A DNA stretch of 64,000 nucleotides from Candidatus Tiamatella incendiivivens (GTDB lineage: Archaea; Thermoproteota; Thermoprotei_A; Sulfolobales; Acidilobaceae). Both the position numbers and the translations under genes were made by a program. Of this stretch, positions 42,128 to 50,074 are shown in pieces (position 1 is the first letter of the stretch; each line of letters opens with the position of its first letter). The DNA is taken from contig WALW01000019.1 of the NCBI GenBank assembly GCA_015522635.1, positions 62,001 through 126,000 of the forward strand, written 5' to 3'. The notes beneath the pieces are model-generated. The model searched no databases and had not been told where the DNA came from. It saw only the letters and a list, made by a program, of their open reading frames with translations.

Positions 42128-42562
42128 TTAACTTAGGTATTTGTCAAGGTATTCCGAGAGGCCGTTTAGCGTTTCATATACTTCTTCAGCTACTCCCCTA
42201 GTTAGAACTGTTCTCCCGGAGAATAATCCTTTCACTCTAACCCATCTAGGTATAACATGCACGTGGAAATGGAATATTTCCTGTCCCGCTGGAGAACCAT
42301 CGTTTGCTATGACGTTGACTCCCGGCACTCCGAGTTCTTTCCTGTAGAACTTTGCTATACCGCCCGCTAGCTTGAATGCTTCAGCCACTACATACGGAGG
42401 AGTTTCCGATATAGCATTATAGTGATCTTTGGTTATTATGAGAAGATGCCCTTTGCTTACAGGATATTTGTCCATGATAACTATGAAATCCTTGTTTTCG
42501 TACACCTTGAACGAATCGATTTTCCCCTCTACTATACTACAGAATACACACACTTCCATTCT
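42128..42562 (-). CDS. HIT-family nucleotide hydrolase
   Basis: About 144 residues. CVFCSIVEGKIDSFKVYE (with C-x2-C) begins the domain and the histidine triad is EIFHFHVHVIPRW. HIT proteins hydrolyse dinucleoside polyphosphates or AMP-lysine/AMP conjugates. An in-frame Met lies upstream at 42595, but the family start and GGGAGA spacing favour ATG 42562 (MEVCVFCS). The divergent Ogg gene starts about 60 bases away. Confidence 0.9.
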   Translation of the reverse strand, partial: RMEVCVFCSIVEGKIDSFKVYENKDFIVIMDKYPVSKGHLLIITKDHYNAISETPPYVVAEAFKLAGGIAKFYRKELGVPGVNVIANDGSPAGQEIFHFHVHVIPRWVRVKGLFSGRTVLTRGVAEEVYETLNGLSEYLDKYLS

Positions 42563-42621
42563 CCCTAGGAGATTCAAATATAGTCTCAAATACATATTTA
42601 AAATGAATACTAGGGGTTTAA

Positions 42622-43263
42622 TTGGCTGACAGTGGAATGGAAAGGTTAGCTAGCAAGGTTAAGGCTCTCATGAAAAGCGATGTCTCCACTTTAACAGAAC
42701 AGAGAGTTAGAGAATTCATGGAGATTAATAGACAGAACTCGAGAAGATGGTTCAGCGAACTAGCTTTTTGCATTCTTACGGCAAACTACACCGCCGAAGG
42801 AGGTATTAGAATCCAACAAGAGCTGGAAGAATGTTTCTTTACATGTAGCAAGGATGAGCTTGCCGTAAATCTTAGAAGACTCGGCCATAGGTTCCCCGAG
42901 GCAAGAGGCAATTATATAGTTATGGCCAGGAGATATATGAATACCTTAAAAGAAACCCTGTTAAGGAAAGATAATCCATTCCTTATGAGAGAATGGCTGG
43001 TTTCCCATGTAAAGGGGATTGGTTATAAGGAAGCAAGCCATTTCCTTAGAAATGTAGGTTACTTTGATCTTGCAATACTAGATTACCATATCTTAGACAT
43101 TCTCGACGGGTATGATATTATAAAGCGTCCTAAAACGCTTACCAGACGGCGATATCTTGAAATTGAGAGTGTTGTTAGAAAGTTAGCTTCCATAGTGAAG
43201 TTAGAGCCTGGAGTACTAGACCTGTATTTATGGTACATGGAGACTGGTAAAATCCTCAAATGA
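42622..43263 (+). CDS. ogg: N-glycosylase/DNA lyase, Ogg2 type
   Basis: A 213-residue archaeal 8-oxoguanine DNA glycosylase with lyase activity. The helix-hairpin-helix and catalytic lysine are in SHVKGIGYKEASHFLRNVG, and the conserved Asp in LAILDYHILD. The N-terminal RRWFSELAFCILTANYTAEGG segment is typical of Ogg2. Removes oxidised guanine and cleaves the strand by beta-elimination. Start TTG 42622. Its 3' end overlaps the convergent reductase gene by 8 bases. Confidence 0.92.
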   Translation: MADSGMERLASKVKALMKSDVSTLTEQRVREFMEINRQNSRRWFSELAFCILTANYTAEGGIRIQQELEECFFTCSKDELAVNLRRLGHRFPEARGNYIVMARRYMNTLKETLLRKDNPFLMREWLVSHVKGIGYKEASHFLRNVGYFDLAILDYHILDILDGYDIIKRPKTLTRRRYLEIESVVRKLASIVKLEPGVLDLYLWYMETGKILK

Positions 43264-44407
43264 TGAGTGTAGATAATAGTCTTCTCATTAGCTTGAGTCC
43301 TATAAGAGGGTGTTTAGCTAGGTATGTAATACCTGCCTTCATTGTTTTCACTTTGTTTGAGAGAAGTAATGCAATCAATTCTTCATGTCTATCGTAGTCT
43401 AGTTTCTCTGAGAGCATCTTGCTAATGCTGTATTTTTGAGCAATTTTGAGTAAATCTGCTATATTATCTGGCATTAGATCTTCTTGGAAAATTCTTGCAA
43501 TATGTAACTGTGACCTTAGTTCCTTCACCGAATCATCCAGACATCTACTCCAATATTCCATTGCATTAGACTGGAAACAATTGATAACTCTTACGTTAGG
43601 ATATAATCCTCCTCCCGTGAAAGGCTTGGTTAATCCTGCTGCATCACCTATAATGTACACTTGCCCCCTATATGGTTTTCCAGCAGGAGGTCCTGTAAGT
43701 ATTGTTCCACCGTATCGGGCTTGTATTACACCGTCAATTTTTAGTGTTGAAAGAATATTGGTTAATCTCAGGAGCTCAGTGCTTCCTCCTCCTACTACTA
43801 TTTTATTCTTAGTAATAGGAATCATCCACCCGAAAAATCCTCTAAATTCCTTCGAGAATACTATGTTGAATTCGTCTAAGTCTAGGCCGTGATCTATTTT
43901 TACATCAATATTTACTCCTAGAACTTTCCTGTATTTACTCTTATCTAGCCCTAGATTAGTTGACACTGTACCCGATAGTCCGTCGGCGATTATTACTGCA
44001 TCGAATCTATCTTTACGAGAATTAACTGTTAGTATCTCGCCTCTAGGAGTAACGGTCTTTACCTTTGAAGGCATCCTGGTAATGACACCATTCTTCCTAG
44101 CCTCGATTAGAAGTTTTTGCTCTAGTTTTACTCTATCCAGTTTTACAGCTATAGTATCTCTTTGGAACTTGACTAATGTTGATATTGCTTTGAATGTTAT
44201 TTTATTAAAAGAATTCTCCAGTGAATCAATAGCAGGAGATCCTATTTTCTCCATAGTCCACTTTGAAATCAGCCCGGTACAGTGTTTAGGACGACCTACT
44301 TTTTCATCTTCTTCGTATAGAGTGACTTCATGCTTCTCTGAGAGCCTATATGCTGCGTAGAGTCCAGCGAATCCTCCTCCTATTACCGATATTTTTAATG
44401 TCTCCAT
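43256..44407 (-). CDS. Geranylgeranyl reductase family flavoprotein
   Basis: A 383-residue FAD enzyme. The Rossmann motif is ISVIGGGFAGLYAAYRLSEKHEV, the family motif GRPKHCTGLIS follows, FGWMIPITKNKIVVGGG is the substrate-pocket region, and the FAD ribityl segment is YIIGDAAGLTKPFTGGGLYP. These enzymes saturate geranylgeranyl chains of archaeal lipids (or quinone side chains) using ferredoxin-type donors. A saturated chain is required before tetraether formation, so it fits with Tes at 58.4 kb, though several paralogues usually exist. Confidence 0.88.
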   Translation of the reverse strand: METLKISVIGGGFAGLYAAYRLSEKHEVTLYEEDEKVGRPKHCTGLISKWTMEKIGSPAIDSLENSFNKITFKAISTLVKFQRDTIAVKLDRVKLEQKLLIEARKNGVITRMPSKVKTVTPRGEILTVNSRKDRFDAVIIADGLSGTVSTNLGLDKSKYRKVLGVNIDVKIDHGLDLDEFNIVFSKEFRGFFGWMIPITKNKIVVGGGSTELLRLTNILSTLKIDGVIQARYGGTILTGPPAGKPYRGQVYIIGDAAGLTKPFTGGGLYPNVRVINCFQSNAMEYWSRCLDDSVKELRSQLHIARIFQEDLMPDNIADLLKIAQKYSISKMLSEKLDYDRHEELIALLLSNKVKTMKAGITYLAKHPLIGLKLMRRLLSTLII

Positions 44408-44408
44408 T

Positions 44409-46436
44409 TCAGCTCTTACCTAACTTTCCTATAGCATATCCTATGATGAATACAAGAATTACAGCAGCGAAGACTATAGCTGCTCCGAGAGTCTGGGAAC
44501 CACCAGGTGTTTGGGTCATAGTTTTGATGCTCGTTACGGTTGTGCCTTGAGTCCTTGTAATTGTTATTGTAATAATCCCTGTTGATGTCTCATTTTGCTT
44601 TAACTTTGTTGACGTGGTAGATGTTGTAGTGTTTTGCAAGGTTTCTCCCCTGGAGAGTAGTGTGTAGAGGCTTGCATAGAGCATTGATTTTTCCATTAAC
44701 ATGTAACCAGTTTCTGTCTGACCATTATCTATCAAGCTCTTGGAGATAGTGTAAAGCATATATGAGGCAATTGGTAGTGTATAGTTACTCAAACACCAGG
44801 AGAGCTCGTTTTGAATCATTTTATCGAGTGATGGAATGTATAGCTGGCCCTTTAATCCGAACATTTCTATGAATGATATTGTTGAATATTCTATGGCTAG
44901 CATTGAGTATGATAGTGAGCTGAAATATTTTCCGCTATTTAAGTCTGTTGTAGCGTTCGAGAAGAATTGTAGCGCTTTTACAAGGGAACTTGGTTGTACA
45001 CCTAGTTCATTGGCTAAGCTAACAGCGTAGCCTTGCATACTTCTAGCTATTTCTATCTCTTCAATTGCTACCCTCCTAACATCATTGCTTGTAACGAGTC
45101 TTCCCGTACTAGGAGGGTTCTCCTCATAGCTGGATAGGGCTGTGTATAACATATCAGCCAGAACTATTTTCCAGTGGGCATCCACTAATGTATAGAGTGG
45201 AGTAATTGCCACAGTCCCGAAAATGGACACTGGAAGGTATAGTTTTCCCGATCTATTAGATAGCTGTGATACGGCTGATTTGAACATGTTAAATGAATCC
45301 TCTGCCAAGGAAGCTAGATACGTCTTGAATTCTACGGTAAACGGTGTACAAGGTTGATTGCATTTATTTACTATGCTCATAGTTTGGTTAATGGAGTTGT
45401 AAACATATTGGACTAACCCTGTTACAGCCCAGTCATTCAATGAGGCATTAATAAGAGCGTTTGCCTTCTCCAAACTAGCACCAGCCTCGACTAGGAGGTA
45501 TAATCCATAGGTTACTGGAGCTGTAACAGATTCATTGTAAAGTTCTTGTGATTGTGCATAAAGCTTCTCGGCGTATTTTCTAACATTTGAGGAAGCCTTA
45601 GTAACAATCCCACTGTAAGTCGCGTTTAATTGCTCATATCTCTTCTCCAGCAGATTACTAATCTGTTTGAACTCACCTTCATAGTATTGACTTGGAGGTA
45701 GCTCACTGGAAGCTAGATGTTTCCCAGTTAAGTAATAATAAACCTGCTCAATGTCAGAAGCCTCTATGACTGTTACACCAAGCTTCTCACCCAGTCTCAC
45801 GAGATCAACTGTTTTCCTAACAGGTCTATATACGACGAAGCCGAAAGGCAGTTTCTCCTCCTCGTAGATAATATAGGTATAATTTCTCTGTCCTACGGGT
45901 ATAACAAATACTTTGTCTCTAGTAGCAACAGCATGTAATTTGCCTTCTAAACCTCCTACAGGCCCAACTGTACCGTCAGGATTAATCATTCCTGTAACCA
46001 CAGTGTCATTCCTAACAGGAGTATCTAATATGCATGCCAATGTTAAAGCAGTCATGGCAGCTGAGGCACTGGGACCTCCAACTATTATGCTATCCGATTT
46101 CATCTCATAGAAGTAGTCGTACTTCCAGAAATCGACTCCTGCCATTCTAGCGGCAACCATGGCAGCTATCCTAGCTGCAGCTTGCGTATCAAGCATAGTG
46201 AGAGGGTTCGTCGATACATATACATTCCCGGATCCAGGGTAAGCCACAGTTACAACAAGTCTGCTTAGAACACCTACCTCCTCTCCCCCCTGTTCTCCTT
46301 CAGCAAGAACTGCTGCTACATCAATGCTTCTTGTAACTACTCTTTTGTAACCTGTAACTGAATAAACAGGTATAATGTTAGATGTAACTGTTAGAAGAAC
46401 TAGTATAATCGCTAGTAGACCCCAGACCTTCCTCAC
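44409..46436 (-). CDS. Secreted, membrane-anchored Lon-like serine protease
   Basis: A 675-residue protein with a signal peptide (KVWGLLAIILVLLTVTSNII), a Lon-type protease domain at the N-terminus and no ATPase. The Ser-Lys dyad is seen: Ser in GGPSASAAMTAL (about 119) and Lys in GGLEGKLHAVA (about 167). A long helical region follows, then a Thr-rich stalk and a C-terminal membrane helix (GAAIVFAAVILVFIIGYAIG). This is the archaeal COG1750-type extracellular protease. It would work outside the cell without ATP, anchored by its tail. It ends 2 bases before the reductase gene. Confidence 0.85.
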   Translation of the reverse strand: MRKVWGLLAIILVLLTVTSNIIPVYSVTGYKRVVTRSIDVAAVLAEGEQGGEEVGVLSRLVVTVAYPGSGNVYVSTNPLTMLDTQAAARIAAMVAARMAGVDFWKYDYFYEMKSDSIIVGGPSASAAMTALTLACILDTPVRNDTVVTGMINPDGTVGPVGGLEGKLHAVATRDKVFVIPVGQRNYTYIIYEEEKLPFGFVVYRPVRKTVDLVRLGEKLGVTVIEASDIEQVYYYLTGKHLASSELPPSQYYEGEFKQISNLLEKRYEQLNATYSGIVTKASSNVRKYAEKLYAQSQELYNESVTAPVTYGLYLLVEAGASLEKANALINASLNDWAVTGLVQYVYNSINQTMSIVNKCNQPCTPFTVEFKTYLASLAEDSFNMFKSAVSQLSNRSGKLYLPVSIFGTVAITPLYTLVDAHWKIVLADMLYTALSSYEENPPSTGRLVTSNDVRRVAIEEIEIARSMQGYAVSLANELGVQPSSLVKALQFFSNATTDLNSGKYFSSLSYSMLAIEYSTISFIEMFGLKGQLYIPSLDKMIQNELSWCLSNYTLPIASYMLYTISKSLIDNGQTETGYMLMEKSMLYASLYTLLSRGETLQNTTTSTTSTKLKQNETSTGIITITITRTQGTTVTSIKTMTQTPGGSQTLGAAIVFAAVILVFIIGYAIGKLGKS

Positions 46437-46510
46437 AGGACTTCACCGTGTTTATGAGCTTTGAATCGAATAGTATATACAATTTAACCGCTTGTTACGG
46501 GGAACATTAG

Positions 46511-46519
46511 TATTATAAT
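46511..46519 (+). promoter_or_regulatory. TATA box for the C/D sRNA candidate
   Basis: TATTATAAT is centred about 26 bases before 46540, where the sRNA fold begins. The position matches archaeal TATA-to-start spacing. The remaining bases of the 46437-46708 gap apart from the sRNA show no coding signal. Confidence 0.45.
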
Positions 46520-46539
46520 CCATGTAAAAACATAGATTC

Positions 46540-46603
46540 GGGGCGATGAAGTGAGTTATGCCAACTAGAATAAATGATAGCACCCCTGGGGTAGCTGAGC
46601 CCC
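46540..46603 (+). ncRNA. C/D-box guide sRNA candidate
   Basis: The elements occur in order and at normal spacing: terminal stem GGGGC (46540-46544), C box GCGATGA (46543-46549), a poor D' near CTAG (46565), C' ATGATAG (46574-46580), D box CTGA (46595-46598), closing stem GCCCC (46599-46603). The bases before D, CCCCTGGGGTAG, are complementary to the archaeal 23S rRNA segment CTACCCCGGGG around E. coli position 2440 as I remember it, with one G-U pair. The N+5 rule would place 2'-O-methylation at about C2441. The upstream TATA box fits. Confidence 0.6.
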
Positions 46604-46708
46604 CATAATTCTGCTAAGGTAAGAACCCTGTATTACCGTGCCAAATACCCTATTGGTAGATTGTACTGTAATTATTGTCTTGGAAGGAAGAGGAGACGGT
46701 GGTATATT

Positions 46709-47500
46709 ATGATAAAGAGTATAGCTAAAATATTCGGTTTTAGAACAGATCCATCTGGGAGTGCAGGGATAAACATGGAATATGAGCATGTCCTAATAGG
46801 TCTAGAAGAAGCTAAAGACAATATAAATCAAGCTTACTTTACTACGTTAAATCAGATAACCGACCTTAAGAGGGAAATGGAGAGGGCTCTTAGGAACAAG
46901 GAGAAAGATAATGCTGTCAACATTGCCGTTCACATTCATAACCAGAAAAAAATAGCTGTAACATATAAGACTATAGCAAATCTAGTTGAGAATGCTATAT
47001 ATAGGATCAGAGAAGCCAAGAGCGTTGAACCAATATTAAAGACTCTAAGCTTCATACTTCCCCAGTTACAAGGAGCCTCAACAACAGCAAATGAGAAGCT
47101 CAGACTGGCTAGCGCATCCCTCGCAAGGGCGATACAGGGGTATCATACTCTTGAGTCCAATGTAGAAGTTGGTATAGGAAGCATGCACGGTATCGCAGAG
47201 ACTGAATCTAAGAATAGTGGAGCCAGGTACGACGGAATAGCAAGAGACTTACTATTTGAGGCCTCAAGAGCAGCAGCTGAAGAGGTAAACAAGGTGGTTG
47301 GAGACCTGTATTTCCCAGAGCCGCCTGAATCAAAATTAGAGGACAAAGTGTATATGTACCTAATTGAAAACAAGGGTAAGCCTGTTAGAGTCTCTGACAT
47401 AGCAAGATATTTCAATATATCAAGTGATAACACCAAGAAAATACTAAGCAAGCTAGCAAAAGAAGGAAAAGTAAAGTTTTTACAAAAAGAACAAGCCTAA
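46709..47500 (+). CDS. cdvB: CdvB, ESCRT-III-like cell-division protein
   Basis: About 263 residues. The Snf7-type helical core is recognisable: EEAKDNINQAYFTTLNQITDLKREMERAL, then the second helix VNIAVHIHNQKKIAVTYKTIANLVENAI, acidic later helices, and a C-terminal winged helix KVYMYLIENKGKPVRVSDIARYFNIS with NTKKILSKLAKEGKVKFL. Crenarchaeal CdvB carries just this winged helix, which binds CdvA at the membrane. Start ATG 46709 follows GGTGG; an upstream ATG at 46661 would add an unlikely 16-residue extension. No cdvA is adjacent. cdvC follows after 98 bases. Confidence 0.9.
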   Translation: MIKSIAKIFGFRTDPSGSAGINMEYEHVLIGLEEAKDNINQAYFTTLNQITDLKREMERALRNKEKDNAVNIAVHIHNQKKIAVTYKTIANLVENAIYRIREAKSVEPILKTLSFILPQLQGASTTANEKLRLASASLARAIQGYHTLESNVEVGIGSMHGIAETESKNSGARYDGIARDLLFEASRAAAEEVNKVVGDLYFPEPPESKLEDKVYMYLIENKGKPVRVSDIARYFNISSDNTKKILSKLAKEGKVKFLQKEQA

Positions 47501-47598
47501 CAACCCCTACCTCTTTTATTAACATAGTGTAAAACCACCTTCACAGGTACCTATGCAGGATAGCTTAGTGAGTTTTATGGCAAGTGAGGTGTAGAGAA

Positions 47599-48789
47599 TT
47601 GAGTGAAGCATATATCGTGGAGCATGCCAAAAGATATGCATTAGCAGCAGTTGAAAATGACTCGAAGAAGAATTATGATGCTGCAATCAGGAACTATGAG
47701 GCGGCTGCAACTTTACTTGAGAGGGCTGTAAGGCTTTATCCTGATCATCCTCTGAGAGACACATTTATTCTCTACATCAGGAAATATAGAAATCGCGTTA
47801 CAATTCTACGTAAAATGATGATTCCACAAGGTGCACTTAGAGATAGAGATGATGAAATATACATAGAAGATGATGAAAACCAAGAAGATGATGATAAAAC
47901 GCGTGAAACTGCAAATACAGATACCTTGAAGCCACCGGGTTTCGTGCAAACAGAGAAGCCAAACTTAACCTTCGATGAGATAGCCGGCCTGGATGATGCT
48001 AAGCAAGCGATCAGAGAAGCTATAATATTTCCCATAGAACGCCCTGACCTGTTTCCCCTCGGCTGGCCACGAGGCATTCTACTATTCGGTCCTCCGGGGA
48101 ACGGTAAAACAATGCTTGCAGCTGGTATCGCAAATGAAGTTGACGGAGAATTTCTCTATGTTGATGCGGCTAGCATTATGAGCAAATGGCTCGGCGAAGG
48201 CGAAAAGAACGTTAAGAGGCTGTTCAAGTACGCAAGAGCCAAAGCCGAAACCGGAATTCCCATAATCATATTTATAGACGAGATAGATGCCTTAATAGGT
48301 GTAAATATCAGTGAAGTTGGAGGAGAAGTTAGAGTTAGAAACCAGTTCCTAAAAGAAATGGACGGATTACAGGACAAGGACAAGAACTATCACGTATATG
48401 TTATAGGAGCTACAAACAAGCCATGGAAGCTCGACGAACCTTTCATAAGAAGATTTCAGAAAAGAATATTCATACCCTTGCCAGACAAGGAGACTAGGGA
48501 AAAGATACTAGAATTATATACCCATAGACTAGATTTAGATAGTGATGTAAATTTAGACGTTCTCGCTGAAAAAATGGAGGGTTACAGTGGTAGTGACATT
48601 AAAGATGTGGTACAAGCTGCATACATGGTAACGGTAAGAGAATTCTTTGAAAACAGAGGAGAGGGGATGAAACCAAGGCCAGTATCCATGAAAGACTTCG
48701 ATCTAGTACTCTCAAAGAGGAAGCCCAGTGTCAACAAGAAGATGCTTGAAATGTACGATAAGTGGTTTGACGAGTACAAAGCTCTTTAA
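47599..48789 (+). CDS. cdvC: CdvC, Vps4-like AAA ATPase
   Basis: About 396 residues: an N-terminal MIT domain (YAAVENDSKKNYDAAIRNYEAAATLLERAV region), an acidic linker, then one AAA domain with Walker A LLFGPPGNGKTM (about 165), Walker B IIIFIDEIDALIG, and Arg fingers in FIRRFQKRIFIPLP. CdvC disassembles CdvB-type filaments at the division ring and in vesicle budding. The frame opens with GTG 47584, but AGGTG at 47587-47591 fits TTG 47599 (LSEAYIVEHA). A TATA-like TTTTATT near 47514 could give it its own promoter. Confidence 0.93.
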   Translation: MSEAYIVEHAKRYALAAVENDSKKNYDAAIRNYEAAATLLERAVRLYPDHPLRDTFILYIRKYRNRVTILRKMMIPQGALRDRDDEIYIEDDENQEDDDKTRETANTDTLKPPGFVQTEKPNLTFDEIAGLDDAKQAIREAIIFPIERPDLFPLGWPRGILLFGPPGNGKTMLAAGIANEVDGEFLYVDAASIMSKWLGEGEKNVKRLFKYARAKAETGIPIIIFIDEIDALIGVNISEVGGEVRVRNQFLKEMDGLQDKDKNYHVYVIGATNKPWKLDEPFIRRFQKRIFIPLPDKETREKILELYTHRLDLDSDVNLDVLAEKMEGYSGSDIKDVVQAAYMVTVREFFENRGEGMKPRPVSMKDFDLVLSKRKPSVNKKMLEMYDKWFDEYKAL

Positions 48790-49077
48790 ATGCTACACCA
48801 ACCATTTTTCACATCGGGGGTATCCTTGAACTCCCAGGAAATGGGGATGATACTAGTTTTCGTAGGCATGGTCGTCATTCTGATAGGCATGCTGTACCTA
48901 ACATTGGGTAGTGGAGGAAAGGTTGAGGGAGGAGCTGTAGTTATAGTTGGGCCTATCCCCATTGTTTTCGGTTCAAATAAAAGGATCGCATGGGGACTCC
49001 TCGTTATGGCACTTGCTTTAATGCTAGTGTTGTTCACATTCTATTACTACGCTACAAGAAAAATAACTCCAACTTGA
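48790..49077 (+). CDS. DUF131 membrane protein
   Basis: A 95-residue archaeal protein with two membrane helices (GMILVFVGMVVILIGMLYLTL and AWGLLVMALALMLVLFTFYYY) around the diagnostic segment GGAVVIVGPIPIVFGSNKRIA of the DUF131 (TIGR00304) family. Function unknown. ATG begins on the base right after the cdvC stop, so translation is probably coupled; a link to membrane remodelling is only contextual. Confidence 0.85.
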   Translation: MLHQPFFTSGVSLNSQEMGMILVFVGMVVILIGMLYLTLGSGGKVEGGAVVIVGPIPIVFGSNKRIAWGLLVMALALMLVLFTFYYYATRKITPT

Positions 49078-49083
49078 ATAGGT

Positions 49084-49254
49084 TTACTCTGATAGTTTAG
49101 ACTTGAAGTTTGAGGCAGCAGTATCTAGTTTTTCTTTTAGCTTCATGATATTCTCTTCCTTTCTTTTCTCGAGCTTATCCACGGCAGACTTATAAGCTAA
49201 GTCTATTTTATCTTTCATCTCCGTTGTTAACTCATCCTTACTTGGAATCGGCAT
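49084..49254 (-). CDS. Small charged helical protein, 56 residues
   Basis: Not counted by ordinary length cutoffs. The minus-strand frame starts ATG at 49254 behind GGGTGGGTCAGG and reads MPIPSKDELTTEMKDKIDLA, then a Lys/Glu-rich segment VDKLEKRKEENIMKLKEKL to stop TAA (49086-49084). It predicts one long amphipathic helix, perhaps a coiled coil. Good RBS, absence of Pro/Gly in the helix and placement 6 bases from the DUF131 stop support a real gene. Family unknown; similar size and charge to small subunits of rotary ATPases, which is not enough for a call. Confidence 0.5.
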   Translation of the reverse strand: MPIPSKDELTTEMKDKIDLAYKSAVDKLEKRKEENIMKLKEKLDTAASNFKSKLSE

Positions 49255-49356
49255 CCTGACCCACCCTCATTATTCGCTTACTAATTAGAATGGAAATAAT
49301 GTAATAATAAATATGCCCTGAAAACAAATCAAACCTTAGACTACGGTGTGAAGTAA

Positions 49357-50061
49357 TTGTTAGACGCGTTAGTAATTAACAACAAATGCCAGAATGCAGT
49401 TGTCTGTAACAGTAATGAAAGGACTTGTTATCTCCCAAACGGTAATAAATTAGGGTTCAAAGTGATTTCGAGTGTTAGTGAGATTGAAAACATCAGCTTG
49501 AAGGAACCTGCTGTCCTCTATTTCCCTGATAGTAAAATAGCCTATGATACGAAAAAGAAAACGGGATACATGACCCTGGAATTATTGAACGATAGATTAG
49601 GAGGATATAAGGATATTATTATAGCAGGCCTACATGTAATGGCAAGCTGGGAATTCAATATACTAGCTGGAAATGATTGGGGTTACATTTATCTACCCAT
49701 AGATGCTTCTATATCTGGTGACTTCGTTCCTCTTTACGAGTTAGACAACTTGGGTGTAAGAGTAGCCTTGGGAAGCGGCTTCTTTGACAGTAGATTCGGT
49801 GTTTGCGATTTTCCTATAGTGGTCTGGTCAGCCTTTCTAAACCAATACAATTTGCTGAGAGAAGAGAAGGCAATTACTGGTGTTTGGAGAGCTACTCTTG
49901 GAGGATGGAAGGTTTACCATTTAGATGAGCCGGAAGGGATAACTGGCAGTCTAATCGAACTGGGGCCTGAGGAGGCACTAGATCATATATACCTGTTCGC
50001 GAGAAAGAAATCCCGATTCGGGCAACGAGGACGATACTCAAAGGAAAAAGAAATATTTTAA
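49357..50061 (+). CDS. Hypothetical protein, amidohydrolase-like fragments
   Basis: A 234-residue protein starting with TTG. The segments LGVRVALGSGFFDSRFGVCDFPIVVW and KDIIIAGLHVMASWEFNI recall the late strands of amidohydrolases (LGSD position), but the metal-binding His and Asp are not in place (Ser-Gly at the Asp position). It may be a degenerate, non-catalytic relative; a functional amidohydrolase lies at 56.8 kb. The C-terminal tail is basic (RKKSRFGQRGRYSKEK). Convergent with the acyl-CoA dehydrogenase gene. Confidence 0.55.
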   Translation: MLDALVINNKCQNAVVCNSNERTCYLPNGNKLGFKVISSVSEIENISLKEPAVLYFPDSKIAYDTKKKTGYMTLELLNDRLGGYKDIIIAGLHVMASWEFNILAGNDWGYIYLPIDASISGDFVPLYELDNLGVRVALGSGFFDSRFGVCDFPIVVWSAFLNQYNLLREEKAITGVWRATLGGWKVYHLDEPEGITGSLIELGPEEALDHIYLFARKKSRFGQRGRYSKEKEIF

Positions 50062-50074
50062 TTCAAGCAGAGGA

